A stretch of DNA of 64,000 nt from positions 298,038 to 362,037 of the forward strand of contig NZ_JAFIQY010000006.1 of the NCBI RefSeq assembly GCF_022271435.1, in the 5' to 3' direction. Shown here piece by piece: positions 16,806-24,938 of this stretch; position 1 is the stretch's first letter, and each line of letters begins with the position of its first letter. A model generated the notes under the pieces. It was not told the origin of the DNA. It saw only the letters and a program-made list of their open reading frames with translations, and searched no databases. Both the position numbers and the translations under genes were made by a program. This DNA comes from Streptomyces monomycini. Its GTDB lineage: Bacteria > Actinomycetota > Actinomycetes > Streptomycetales > Streptomycetaceae.

Positions 16806-18104
16806 TCACCCCTCCAGCAACGGCTGCCCCACGTACCCGCCCGCCACCGCCGCCGGCGGCACGGCGAACAGCCCGCTCGCCTCGTGCCGCAGGAACGGCG
16901 ACAGCGCGTCCCCCCGGTCCAGCTTGCGCTGGATCGGGATGAAGGAGCGCAGCGGGTCGGCCTGCCAGCAGACGAACAGCAGCCCGGCGTCTGGTGCGCC
17001 GTCGTCCCGGAACCCGTCGTGGAACGAGAAGGGCCGCCGCAGCATGGCCGCGCCCTGGTTGGACTCCGGCGCCGCGATCCGCGCGTGCGCGTCGGCCGGA
17101 ACGACCGGCAGCCCGTCGGGGCCGTTCTTGTCGAGATCCATCTTCGTGTGCTCGTCGCCGCCGGTCAGCGGCGCGCCGTCGGCCTTGCGGCGGCCTATGA
17201 CCTTCTCCTGCTTGGTCAGCGGCTGCTTCTCCCAGTCGTCCAGCAGCATGCGGATGCGGCGGACCACCGCGTACGAGCCGCCGCGCATCCAGGCGTACGG
17301 CCCGCTGGCGGCGTCCCGGCCGACGAAGATCCGCTCGTCGAAGTCCGGGTCCGCCGGCTTGGGGTTGTTGGTGCCGTCGACCTGGCCCATCAGATTGCGG
17401 GCGGTCATCGGGTCCGCGGTGGCGCCGGGCGTGCGGTTGAAGCCGTTCATCTGCCACCGCAGCCGCGCGGTGTCCCCGGCCTCCTTCTGGAGGGCACGCA
17501 GCGCGTGGAAGGCGACCAGCGCGTCGTCGGAGCCGATCTGGACCCACAGGTCGCCGTTGCTGCGCCCGGCGTCCAGCACGTCCGCGGAGAAGTCCGGCAG
17601 CGGTCCGAGCTGGACCGGGCGGCGCGCGGTCAGCTGCGTACGGTCGAAGAAGGTGCGGCCGAAGCCGAAGGTGACGGTGAGCGAGGACGGGCCCGCGTCG
17701 AGTGCGACGCCGGTGTCGGCGGCCGGTGTCCGTCCGGCCATCAGCTCCTCGGCCGTACGCGACCAGCGGCGCAGCAGCGCGGCCGCCTCCTTGCGCCCGG
17801 TACCCGGCGCGAGGTCGAACGCGACGAGATGGCCGCGTGCCTGGAGGGGCGTGGTGATGCCCGCCTGCTGCTTGGCGCGCTCGTCGCGGAAGGCGACCGC
17901 GGTCGAGCCGACGCTGCTCAGCGCGGCGGGCGGGTCGTCCTGGGCGGCGGCGACACCGATCGCGCCGCCGGCCGCACCGACGACGAGGCCTGCCGCGCCC
18001 GCGGCGCCGACGGTGCCGAGCAGGCGACGGCGGGAGAGTTCGAGGGGTTCGGGGCGCCCGTCTGCCCCGGAGGTGTCGTCGGAGGGAGAAGCGGTGGTCG
18101 TCAT
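16806..18104 (-). CDS. dtpA: Tat-secreted DyP-type heme peroxidase (DtpA-like)
   Basis: 432 residues. The N-terminus has a twin-arginine signal (LSRRRLLGTVGAAGAAG) with an Ala-rich h-region ending near residue 55. The DyP signature GQVDGTNN gives the distal aspartate. The proximal heme histidine is in DAHARIAAPESN, and the arginine-containing FIPIQRKLDRGDAL follows. The start overlaps the copCD stop by one base (TGATG). In S. lividans the equivalent DtpA is Tat-exported and needed for maturation of the copper oxidase GlxA. The copper-chaperone neighbours support the same role here. Confidence 0.93.
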   Translation of the reverse strand: MTTTASPSDDTSGADGRPEPLELSRRRLLGTVGAAGAAGLVVGAAGGAIGVAAAQDDPPAALSSVGSTAVAFRDERAKQQAGITTPLQARGHLVAFDLAPGTGRKEAAALLRRWSRTAEELMAGRTPAADTGVALDAGPSSLTVTFGFGRTFFDRTQLTARRPVQLGPLPDFSADVLDAGRSNGDLWVQIGSDDALVAFHALRALQKEAGDTARLRWQMNGFNRTPGATADPMTARNLMGQVDGTNNPKPADPDFDERIFVGRDAASGPYAWMRGGSYAVVRRIRMLLDDWEKQPLTKQEKVIGRRKADGAPLTGGDEHTKMDLDKNGPDGLPVVPADAHARIAAPESNQGAAMLRRPFSFHDGFRDDGAPDAGLLFVCWQADPLRSFIPIQRKLDRGDALSPFLRHEASGLFAVPPAAVAGGYVGQPLLEG

Positions 18105-20296
18105 CAGTTGATCTTCACGTTCCTGGTCTCGGTCACCTGGTCGATGTCGGAGGTCCGTACGACCAGGGAGAGCTGCCACTGTCCGGGCACCGGCAACTGG
18201 ACGTCACGCGCGCTCCAGTGTCCCTCGCTGACATGGTCGAGGGTGACCGGCAGCGGCCCGAGGTCCTTGTCCGGGAGGGTGAAGGAGACCTTCACCTCGG
18301 GGACGTCGACCGTCCGGCCGTCCGGATCGGCGAGCCGCAGGTGCAGGGCGTTGCCGCTGCCGCTGCGCCCGGGGTCCAGGTCGACGCGCGCGGTGCCCTT
18401 GCCGCGCGGGCCGCCGGTGTCGAAGGGGATGTTCAGCACCTTCGGCTGGTTGGCGTCGGCCGACTGCCCGGCCCCGCCGGCCGCCTTCACGGCGGCTTCC
18501 GTGCGTGCCGGTTCGGTGGAGGTCAGCACGGTGGTGACGGCCAGTACCACCACGGCGACCGTCGCCTCGGCGAGGACCGAGCGGCGCAGTCCGGAACGCT
18601 CGGGGTCCGCGTCGCGGATGCGCTTCGTCCGTGCGGTGGCCAGCGCGGCGCGCTGCCGGGCGAGTTGCGCGGCGCGCGCGGGGTCGGCTTCCGCCGTGGG
18701 GTCGTCGGTGCCGGCCCCGCCGGCCGGTGCGGTCGCTCCGTCCGGCGCCGCTTCGTCCCGCGCCGTCCTCGCTTCCGTACGTGCCGTCGTCGCTTCCGTA
18801 CGTGCCGCCACGCTCTCCAGTACGGCGGTGGCTTCCGCCTCGGGCGCCGGGCCCTCGCCCAGCCGCGCCGTCCAGCGCCGCGAGAACCAGGCGACGCCGA
18901 CGAGGACGACGACCAGCGCCGCCTTGACCAGCAGCAGTTTCCCGTACGAGGTGTCGGTCAGCGCCTGCCACGTGCCGACCTGCCGCCACGACTGGTACAC
19001 GCCGGTCGCGACCACCACCAGGACGGATCCGAACGCGAGCCGCGAGAAGCGGCGTACGCCGGAACGGGCCACCGACGGCCCCCGGTAGAGGGAGACCAGC
19101 AGCGCCGTCAGGCCGCCGAGCCAGGTGGCGACGGCCAGCAGGTGCAGGACGTCGACGGGCATGGCGACGGCGGTCTGCAGACCGGTCGAGGCGTGCTCGG
19201 CCATCGCCCAGGTAGCGGCCAGCCCCACGGCGACGATGGTGCCGCCGACGGAGAGCCCGAAGGTGAGGTCCTTGCGGCGCTTGGCGTCGGCGGCCGGGGC
19301 GTCCGGGGCGCCCGAGGCATCCGAGGCGGCCGGGGCGGCCAGGAGGTCCGAGGCGGACGGGGCGCCCGATACTGCCTTGTCCGCCCCCTCCGCGTCCGTA
19401 CGCCCCTCGCCCTGCCCCGCACGCCCTTCGTCCTCCTGCGCGCGGGCGTACGCGCCGAAGAGGACGGCCACGAACAGGGCCGCGGCCGCGAGCAGCAGCA
19501 GCCGCGAGACCAGTGCGGCCCCCGGCTTGGTCTCCAGGACCTGGCGGAGTCCGCCGAGGTCGAAGATGTCGGCCAGGTCACCGGAGGTCGTGTACGGGGT
19601 GCGCAGCAGCAGCATCGCGATCGTCGCGGCGGTCAGCACGGCCCAGCCACGGGCCACCAGACGCTGCACGGACCGTACGCGCGCGGCGGCCGGGCGGCAG
19701 ATCAGGACGAACGCCGCCCCGCCCACCAGGACGACGAAACCCGCGTACGCGAGATAGCGGGCGATGCCGTACAGCGCGCCGACCACACCGCCGCCGGCCT
19801 CCTGCTGCGGCAGTGGCGCGCTCGTCTCGGAGGGCGCGCCCACCGAGAAGGTGAAGGCGCCGGAGACCGGGTGGCTGTCGGCGGAGACCGCCTGCCAGGC
19901 GACGGTGTACGTGCCGTCCGGGAGCCCCGGCGGCAGCCCGGCGCCGTACTTGACGGTCTCGCCGCTGCACAGGTCGCGCAGCTTGCCGCGGTCCACCCGC
20001 TTGCCCTGCGGGTCCAGGACCCGCACCGAGTCGTCGCTCATCGCGACACCCTCGGAGAAGGTGAGGGTGACCTGTTCCGGTGCGCTCTGCACCACCGACC
20101 CCTGCGCGGGTGTGCTGCCGGTCAGCGCGGCGTGGGCGGAGGCCGGGGCGGCGCCCCCGAAGAGCGCGCCGAGCACGGCCGCCGCGAGCACCAGAAGGCG
20201 CAGCACGGACGACCGGCGGGCGCGTGGCACGCCGCTCCGGCGTGCGCTCGGAGCGCGGGCGCCGGAGCCCGGTGCGCAGAGGACGGTGGTGGTCAT
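18104..20296 (-). CDS. CopC-CopD fusion copper protein (YcnJ-like)
   Basis: 730 residues. A signal peptide ends at ASA, leaving His as the first mature residue (HAALTGSTPAQGS), the usual CopC copper ligand. CopC covers about 55-150, with a second His in SADSHPVSG. The CopD membrane domain follows with about eight helices (175-480). It is interrupted by a 60-residue Ala/Asp-rich cytoplasmic loop, and a second charged loop precedes the last helix at about 590. The C-terminal 130 residues form an extracytoplasmic YtkA-like beta domain. The protein is predicted to bind or import copper. In operon with dtpA and ecuC. Confidence 0.92.
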   Translation of the reverse strand: MTTTVLCAPGSGARAPSARRSGVPRARRSSVLRLLVLAAAVLGALFGGAAPASAHAALTGSTPAQGSVVQSAPEQVTLTFSEGVAMSDDSVRVLDPQGKRVDRGKLRDLCSGETVKYGAGLPPGLPDGTYTVAWQAVSADSHPVSGAFTFSVGAPSETSAPLPQQEAGGGVVGALYGIARYLAYAGFVVLVGGAAFVLICRPAAARVRSVQRLVARGWAVLTAATIAMLLLRTPYTTSGDLADIFDLGGLRQVLETKPGAALVSRLLLLAAAALFVAVLFGAYARAQEDEGRAGQGEGRTDAEGADKAVSGAPSASDLLAAPAASDASGAPDAPAADAKRRKDLTFGLSVGGTIVAVGLAATWAMAEHASTGLQTAVAMPVDVLHLLAVATWLGGLTALLVSLYRGPSVARSGVRRFSRLAFGSVLVVVATGVYQSWRQVGTWQALTDTSYGKLLLVKAALVVVLVGVAWFSRRWTARLGEGPAPEAEATAVLESVAARTEATTARTEARTARDEAAPDGATAPAGGAGTDDPTAEADPARAAQLARQRAALATARTKRIRDADPERSGLRRSVLAEATVAVVVLAVTTVLTSTEPARTEAAVKAAGGAGQSADANQPKVLNIPFDTGGPRGKGTARVDLDPGRSGSGNALHLRLADPDGRTVDVPEVKVSFTLPDKDLGPLPVTLDHVSEGHWSARDVQLPVPGQWQLSLVVRTSDIDQVTETRNVKIN

Positions 20297-20309
20297 GGCG
20301 AGGCGCCCC

Positions 20310-20897
20310 CTACTTCTCGGCGTGGTGCTGCGCGTGGTCGTCCATGGATCCCTCGTGCTGCGAGCCGCCGTGCTGCATCGATCCGTGGTCGGCGGCCCCG
20401 CCGTGGCCGGAGCCGCCCCCGTCCCCGGCCTTGTCCCCGCCCTGGCCCCCGCCGTTCTTCGGGACGTAGGTGGCGGACCGGACCGGCACCTGGACCTTGA
20501 TCGGTTCGGCCGTGGCGAAGTGCAGTTCCACGTTGACCGTCTGGCCCTCGGCCGGCTTCTTCTTCAGCCCCATGAACATCAGGTGGTTGCCGCCGCGGGC
20601 GAGTTCGAGCTTGCCGTTGGCGGGTATGTCCAGGGACTTGACCTGCTCCATCTTGTTGTTCTTCGTGGTGTGGATGGTGACGTCGTCGCTCAGGTCGCTG
20701 GTGACGGAGGTGAGCTTGTCGGCCGTACCGCCGGAGTTCTCCACGACCATGAACGCGCCGGCCATGCTCTGGTCGACCGGCTGCGGCAGGTACGCCCCGG
20801 AGACCTTCAGCTCGGGAGCGCTGTCCCCGCCGCAGCCCGCGAGGGCGAATCCGGCGGTGAGGGCGAGTACGGCGGCGAGGGTGGTGCGGCGGTTCAC
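20310..20897 (-). CDS. ecuC: PCuAC-type extracytoplasmic copper chaperone lipoprotein
   Basis: 195 residues from GTG 20897, which overlaps the sco stop by 4 bp (GTGA). The lipobox is FALAGC. The copper site pattern of PCuAC is present: Met in MAGAFMVVENSG, His/Met in IHTTKNNKMEQV and His-x-Met in GGNHLMFMGL. The C-terminal 35 residues are His/Met/Gly-rich (HGSMQHGGSQHEGSMDDHAQ) and likely bind extra copper. In Streptomyces the orthologue ECuC passes Cu(I) towards Sco for cytochrome c oxidase assembly. Gene order sco-ecuC-copCD-dtpA supports that. Confidence 0.93.
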   Translation of the reverse strand: MNRRTTLAAVLALTAGFALAGCGGDSAPELKVSGAYLPQPVDQSMAGAFMVVENSGGTADKLTSVTSDLSDDVTIHTTKNNKMEQVKSLDIPANGKLELARGGNHLMFMGLKKKPAEGQTVNVELHFATAEPIKVQVPVRSATYVPKNGGGQGGDKAGDGGGSGHGGAADHGSMQHGGSQHEGSMDDHAQHHAEK

Positions 20898-21544
20898 GGG
20901 TTCTGCCCCTTGGTGATCTTCGGAAGTGCCTTGGAGTAGTGGTCGACGCCGGCGTCCTGCATCCCCATCCAGTGGATCTTGTCGTCCTTGGGGGAGCTGA
21001 GCAGGACCTGCGCGCCGTGGGTGGAGACCACGTCGCCGTTCTTCTTCTTGACGGGCTTCTCGATGCCGATGTTCACGCTGCGCGCGCCGGCCTGGATGGT
21101 GTCGAAGGAGCCGGTCAGGCCGACGAACTTCTTGTTGATGCCGCCGAGCCACTTCTTGAGCGCGGCGGGGGTGTCCCGCTCGGGGTCCGAGGTGACGAAG
21201 ACGACGCGCAGGTCGTCCTGTTCGGCCTTGGGCAGCTGCCGCATCGCGACGTCGATGTTGTTCATCGTCAGCGGGCAGACGTCCGGGCAGTGGGTGTAGC
21301 CGAAGTAGACCAGGGTCGGGTGGCCCTTGGTCTGTTCGATCAGGTCGTACTTCTTGCCCTCGGTGTCCGTCAGGACCAGGTCCGGCTTCTCCATGGGCCG
21401 GTCGAGCGTGACGATCGGCTCGGAGCGGGTGCCGCCGGAGACGCTGGCGGCGGGCTGGTCGCTGTCGTCGCCGCTGCCGCAGGCGGCCAGTGTCAGCGCC
21501 GAGACCAGCGCGATACCGGCGGCGGTCAGGTTCCTCTTACGCAT
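20894..21544 (-). CDS. sco: Sco/SenC copper chaperone lipoprotein
   Basis: 216 residues with lipobox TLAAC. The thioredoxin-fold domain carries the copper-binding CPDVC motif (YFGYTHCPDVCPLT) and the third ligand His in VSTHGAQVLL, about 135 residues later. Sco delivers copper to the CuA site of cytochrome c oxidase outside the membrane and, in Streptomyces, is needed for normal development on low copper. First gene of the overlapping sco-ecuC-copCD-dtpA group; ycnI is 79 bp upstream on the same strand. Confidence 0.95.
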   Translation of the reverse strand: MRKRNLTAAGIALVSALTLAACGSGDDSDQPAASVSGGTRSEPIVTLDRPMEKPDLVLTDTEGKKYDLIEQTKGHPTLVYFGYTHCPDVCPLTMNNIDVAMRQLPKAEQDDLRVVFVTSDPERDTPAALKKWLGGINKKFVGLTGSFDTIQAGARSVNIGIEKPVKKKNGDVVSTHGAQVLLSSPKDDKIHWMGMQDAGVDHYSKALPKITKGQNP

Positions 21545-21623
21545 GTACGTTTTCCGTTTTCAGGAAGGGTGCGCCGGTCCGGCGTCCGGGAGGCCGGGCG
21601 CCGGGGGCGGGCACAGGGTCGGG

Positions 21624-22424
21624 TCAGGCGCCGCGGCGCCGGCCGGCGAGCACGCCGAACGCGACACCGATGATGCCGACGACGATGCCGGCGCCGCCCA
21701 GGACGCGCGCCGTGGTGTCGCTGCCGTCCGCGGCGGCCTGCTGGGTGCTGCCCGCGTCGCCGCCGGCGTTCTTCGCGTCGGCCGTGCCGGAGCCGTGGCC
21801 GTCGCCGGACGCGGGGGTCAGTTCGAGCACCGGCGCCGGGTTCTCCGGCTCGGGGCCGCCCTCCTTGGTCGGCTCGATCCACCGTACGACCTCGTCGTTG
21901 TCGTACGTCTGGAGGGCCTTGAAGACCATCTTGTCGGCCTTCGGCAACTGTCCGACGGAGACCGGGAACTGCTGGAACTGCCCCGGCTCGATCTTGCTGC
22001 CGTCCGCGGTCCAGGTGATCTTCGAGACGGCCTCGGTGAGCTTCTTGCCGTGCGTTTCGAGGGGCTTGTCGAGCTTGGACTTGGTGACGTCCACCTTCCA
22101 GCCCGGCACCGGCTGCGGCATGGCGGACGCCAGCGGGTGGTCGGTCGGCAGGGTCACTTCGAGCTTCACGGTCGAGGCGTTGTCGCGCTCGTTGGGGACC
22201 TTGAAGTTGATGGTCGCGTAGCCGCCCTGCTCGGCCTGCCCCGGCTGCACGCTGACGTGCGCGAAGGCCGGTCCGGCGAGCAGCAGGACGCCGCCCGCGG
22301 CGAGGCCGCCCACGACGGGCAGCCGGCGGGCGAGCCGTCCGCGGCGGCCGGTGGCCGGGGCCGGTGCGGCGCCCTGTGACGGTGCGGCAGGGGACGGTGA
22401 CGGTACGGCAGTGGTCTCAGACAT
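21624..22424 (-). CDS. YcnI-like DUF1775 copper-binding membrane-anchored protein
   Basis: 266 residues from ATG 22424; a GTG at 22442 is also open, but GGAG suits the ATG. A Pro/Ala-rich leader is followed by a signal helix ending AFA, so the mature protein starts with His (HVSVQPGQAEQGG), the invariant copper ligand of YcnI. The Trp of the site lies in MPQPVPGWKVDV. A C-terminal helix (LGGAGIVVGIIGVAFGVLAG) plus RRRG anchors it to the membrane. YcnI proteins bind Cu(II) outside the cell. Co-directional with sco, so part of the copper locus. Confidence 0.9.
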   Translation of the reverse strand: MSETTAVPSPSPAAPSQGAAPAPATGRRGRLARRLPVVGGLAAGGVLLLAGPAFAHVSVQPGQAEQGGYATINFKVPNERDNASTVKLEVTLPTDHPLASAMPQPVPGWKVDVTKSKLDKPLETHGKKLTEAVSKITWTADGSKIEPGQFQQFPVSVGQLPKADKMVFKALQTYDNDEVVRWIEPTKEGGPEPENPAPVLELTPASGDGHGSGTADAKNAGGDAGSTQQAAADGSDTTARVLGGAGIVVGIIGVAFGVLAGRRRGA

Positions 22425-22510
22425 GGCGGAAATGCACTCCACAGGCAGGAGGGACGGGGAAGGAACGGCTGGCGCGCGTGCGGCGACGACGGCGCACGCC
22501 GCTGCCTCCC

Positions 22511-22637
22511 GTGCGCCGGAGCGCGTCCGGCCCGCGCGCCGGAGTGAGTCCGGCCGTACCGGTTCGCTCCGGTCCTGCCGGTCCGTTCCGGTGCTGCCGG
22601 TCCGTTCCGGTCCTGCCGGGCGTTCCGGCCCTGTTGC
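22511..22637. repeat. Two 23-bp and four 19-bp tandem repeats upstream of ycnI
   Basis: Units of 23 bp at 22511 and 22534 (GTGCGCCGGAGCGCGTCCGG core) are followed by units of 19 bp at 22562, 22581, 22600 and 22619 (GTCCGTTCCGGTCCTGCCG core; the last is more diverged). They lie in the 234-bp gap between ycnI and the upstream membrane-protein gene on the same strand, so they fall in the ycnI leader or promoter region. No protein-binding family is recognised. Confidence 0.8.
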
Positions 22638-22658
22638 GGGGAGTGCGGTGCGTGGTCG

Positions 22659-23519
22659 TCAGGCCGCGAGGGCCAGGGCGGGCGGGCCCCGCCTGACGAC
22701 ACTGTGCTGGAGCGCGAGTTCCTTCGGGCGGGGTTGGTCGTCCCCGTACGAAAAACGCGCCACGGGGCGTACGTCGGCCGCCAGGAGCCCGGCGCACAGG
22801 GCGCGTACGAACGTGAGCGCGCCGCGCAGCGCGCTCACGAGAGCTTCCGCCACCGCCGAAGCCTCCCGGGCCGCGGGCGCCGAGAGCCGTACGAGCCGCC
22901 ACAGGGCCGCCTCGCCGCGGCGCAGCAGCCAGCCGGCGGCGAGCGCCGCGAGCAGGTGCGCCAGCAGCATCGGCAGCGAGGGCAGCAGCCCGTGCGCCGC
23001 CGTGGAGGCGGTGGCCGCCGGGTCCATGGCGTGCCCGGCGCCGCCGGCCGAAGAGGCGGGGCCGCCCGGGCCGATGACCGAGGTGTGCAGGATGCGGCGC
23101 GCTGCCGCGCCGTCCAGCTGCCCGGCGCCGAGACCGCAGGTGATGTGCCGTGCGAGGGAGATGGCCGCCTGATCGGAGAGCCCGCCGCCGGAGAGCCCGC
23201 CGCCGGCCGGTGCCGTGGCGGCCTCCGGCGCGGTGGCCATCCGATGCTGCCCCAGCGCGAAGACGGTGTGCAGCGCGAGCTGGCCGACGGCCAGCGCCAC
23301 GGCGATGCCGGGCAGCGAGCGTTCCCGCCCGGCCAGCGGTGCCGCGACGGCGAACACCGCCGCGCAACCCACGCCCAGCGTCCACAGGGGGACGGCGGCG
23401 CAGGACCCGATCATGTGCCCGGCCGCGGACAGCGCGACGCAGACCGCGGTGAACACCGCGGCCCTCAGCAGCCGCAGGTCGGCGGCGGCGCGCGCTCCGG
23501 GGTCGGACGGGGCAGTCAT
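22659..23519 (-). CDS. Conserved Streptomyces integral membrane protein
   Basis: 286 residues. Hydrophobic helices occur at about 20-40, 44-65, 72-92 and 180-200, with a long Gly/Ala/Ser extracytoplasmic-like loop (100-165) between helices 3 and 4. Two amphipathic or membrane segments follow to about 250, then a basic soluble tail. His and Met are sparse but present in the loop (HRMATAPEA, GHAMDPAA). It lies directly upstream of the copper genes on the same strand, which suggests but does not prove a link to copper. No named family is recognised. Confidence 0.7.
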   Translation of the reverse strand: MTAPSDPGARAAADLRLLRAAVFTAVCVALSAAGHMIGSCAAVPLWTLGVGCAAVFAVAAPLAGRERSLPGIAVALAVGQLALHTVFALGQHRMATAPEAATAPAGGGLSGGGLSDQAAISLARHITCGLGAGQLDGAAARRILHTSVIGPGGPASSAGGAGHAMDPAATASTAAHGLLPSLPMLLAHLLAALAAGWLLRRGEAALWRLVRLSAPAAREASAVAEALVSALRGALTFVRALCAGLLAADVRPVARFSYGDDQPRPKELALQHSVVRRGPPALALAA

Positions 23520-23830
23520 GGCCGCGCCATCATCCCACTGCCCTTACGGCTCGCATACGGCAGGTCCGCCACTTCGGCACCCGACGGATCGTGCCATTCC
23601 GGACTGCGAGGTGCGGGAAGGGGTACGGGGAGGTGGTGCGGAAGGGGGCGCCGCCGGAGCGCTCAGAGAGCGCGCCGGAGCGTGAGCGGGCGCACGGAGG
23701 GCCTCGTTACACCGGCAGGCGTCGGGGCGCATCCGCCGAATGAGCGGAGTCACGTCCCGTGCACGCTTACGGACCATGCGCCCCGGCAATACGTATCGAT
23801 ATGTCGAGCCGCGACCAGGAGGCTGCAGCG
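23520..23830. other. Divergent intergenic region without a gene
   Basis: 311 bp between the membrane-protein gene (-) and the ATPase gene (+). It must hold both promoters. An A/T-rich patch at 23786-23806 (AATACGTATCGATATGTC) is the best candidate for the + strand promoter. No inverted repeat or tandem repeat stands out. Confidence 0.5.
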
Positions 23831-24322
23831 ATGAGCATCTGGTGGTCCCTGCATCTGCGGCGCGAGGCCGCGAGCGTGCCGCTCGCCCGGCGGCTCCTGC
23901 TGGGAACGATGGAGACGGCCGGCGTGGACCCGGACGTCTCCCACGACCTGTCCGTCGCCCTCTCCGAAGCGTGTGCGAACGCCGTCGAACACGGTGGCGA
24001 CGCCGCTACGGAGGACTACCGGGTCACCGCCTTCATCAACGGCGACACCTGTCGTATCGAAGTCACCGACTCCGGCCCCGGATTCCGGGGCCGGGCCCGC
24101 AGGCCCAAGCGCCCCGGGCTGAGCGCGATGCCCGATCCCGCGCCGCCCCCACCCATGGCAGCCCCCGCCCCGGCCCAGGCCGAGCACGGACGGGGGCTGT
24201 TTCTGATCGAGGCCCTGACCGACCACGTCCGCTACCGCAACCGCACCGGGCGGCGCGGCGCGGTGGTCAGCTTCGACAAGATCCTCAAGTGGAAGGAGGA
24301 GGTGCCGCTGATGGCGTCGTGA
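23831..24322 (+). CDS. RsbW-like anti-sigma/ATP-binding regulator
   Basis: 163 residues from ATG 23831, with AGGAGG 8 bases upstream; an in-frame start at 23759 lacks a ribosome site. It is a GHKL ATPase of the SpoIIAB/RsbW type: N-box LSVALSEACANAVEHG, G1 box VTDSGPGF and G2 box EHGRGLFLIEAL. A Pro/Ala-rich insert (about 100-120) sits in the ATP lid. Such proteins are serine kinases or binding partners for anti-sigma antagonists. Orthologues lie near the Xaa-Pro aminopeptidase gene and PP2C phosphatase in Streptomyces, giving a possible partner at 27437. Confidence 0.87.
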   Translation: MSIWWSLHLRREAASVPLARRLLLGTMETAGVDPDVSHDLSVALSEACANAVEHGGDAATEDYRVTAFINGDTCRIEVTDSGPGFRGRARRPKRPGLSAMPDPAPPPPMAAPAPAQAEHGRGLFLIEALTDHVRYRNRTGRRGAVVSFDKILKWKEEVPLMAS

Positions 24323-24365
24323 ACGGGACCGGGCGCTCCACGGCAGACCGGTCAGCGGGCCCGGG

Positions 24366-24614
24366 TCACTGTTTCCAGAACTTCGCCACCGCTTGCGCGT
24401 ACGCCACCCGGTGGTCGGGCCCCTCACCCGGGGCACGGAAGCGACCGCGCGCGGACTCGGTCATGACCACCCGGCCGATGAGCCCGCCCGGCCGCTTCCA
24501 GGCCGTACGCAAGGGGGAACCGACCTCGTCGGCGGGCATGTCGGAGAGTGTCAGACCGATCAGGCAGATCAGGACGAGCGGCAGCATCACCAGCCACAGG
24601 AGCAGGGACGGCAC
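24366..24614 (-). CDS. Small single-TM protein
   Basis: 82 residues from GTG 24614, with GGAAGG just upstream. An N-terminal membrane helix (LLLWLVMLPLVLICLIGLTL) is followed by a soluble 55-residue domain (PLRTAWKRPGGLIGRVVMTE...). A longer in-frame start at 24740 adds a Cys/Arg-rich leader that looks non-coding. It is convergent with the RsbW-like gene. No family is recognised; membrane-tethered small proteins near anti-sigma ATPases could be partners, but nothing here proves it. Confidence 0.6.
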   Translation of the reverse strand: MPSLLLWLVMLPLVLICLIGLTLSDMPADEVGSPLRTAWKRPGGLIGRVVMTESARGRFRAPGEGPDHRVAYAQAVAKFWKQ

Positions 24615-24938
24615 AGTTCCTTCCCGTCCGCCCGCGCAGCACCTCCCCGTCGGGCAGGTGGATCCCGTACAGGGGCCGCACCGATGCGTCGGCGACCCGC
24701 ACCGGCGATGTGCCGAGGAACCGACGTGCCGAAGAAGCATCCGGGAAACAGCGTTCTGCCGGTGCCCGGCCGGCGTCCGTCCGGTGCCGGGTCGCGCGGT
24801 CCCGCAGGGGAAGGACGTCCCCCGCCGCGTCCCCGATTGCCGCGGGAGCCACGCACACCCGACCTAACGCGAGATGACTCGCGTTAGCGTGTTCTGGACG
24901 ATACGTGGCCTGAACCCGCACTGCAATACGGAGCCGCC
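24615..24938. other. Region between small membrane protein and TetR
   Basis: 324 bp. A minus-strand open frame runs across 24424-24921 but has no ribosome site, and its lower half overlaps the small membrane protein in another frame. The only clear element is the palindrome at 24864-24887, annotated separately. Confidence 0.45.
24864..24887. promoter_or_regulatory. TetR-type palindromic operator
   Basis: Perfect 10-bp arms (CTAACGCGAG at 24864-24873 and its complement at 24878-24887) around a 4-bp centre. The site is 51 bp upstream of the tetR GTG start, the expected place for autoregulation. The right half ends in GTTAG, followed by GCGTGTTCTGGACGATACG, which may contain the -10 region. Confidence 0.75.

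Noticed and set aside
15432..19088. A 1218-codon open frame on the + strand opposite pheA and dtpA
   Set aside because: Covers three well-supported minus-strand genes and has no domain; it is an antisense artefact.
24424..24921. Minus-strand coding frame across the small membrane gene and tetR operator
   Set aside because: No ribosome site, contains the palindromic operator, and overlaps a better-supported gene in another frame; kept only as a possible decayed gene.
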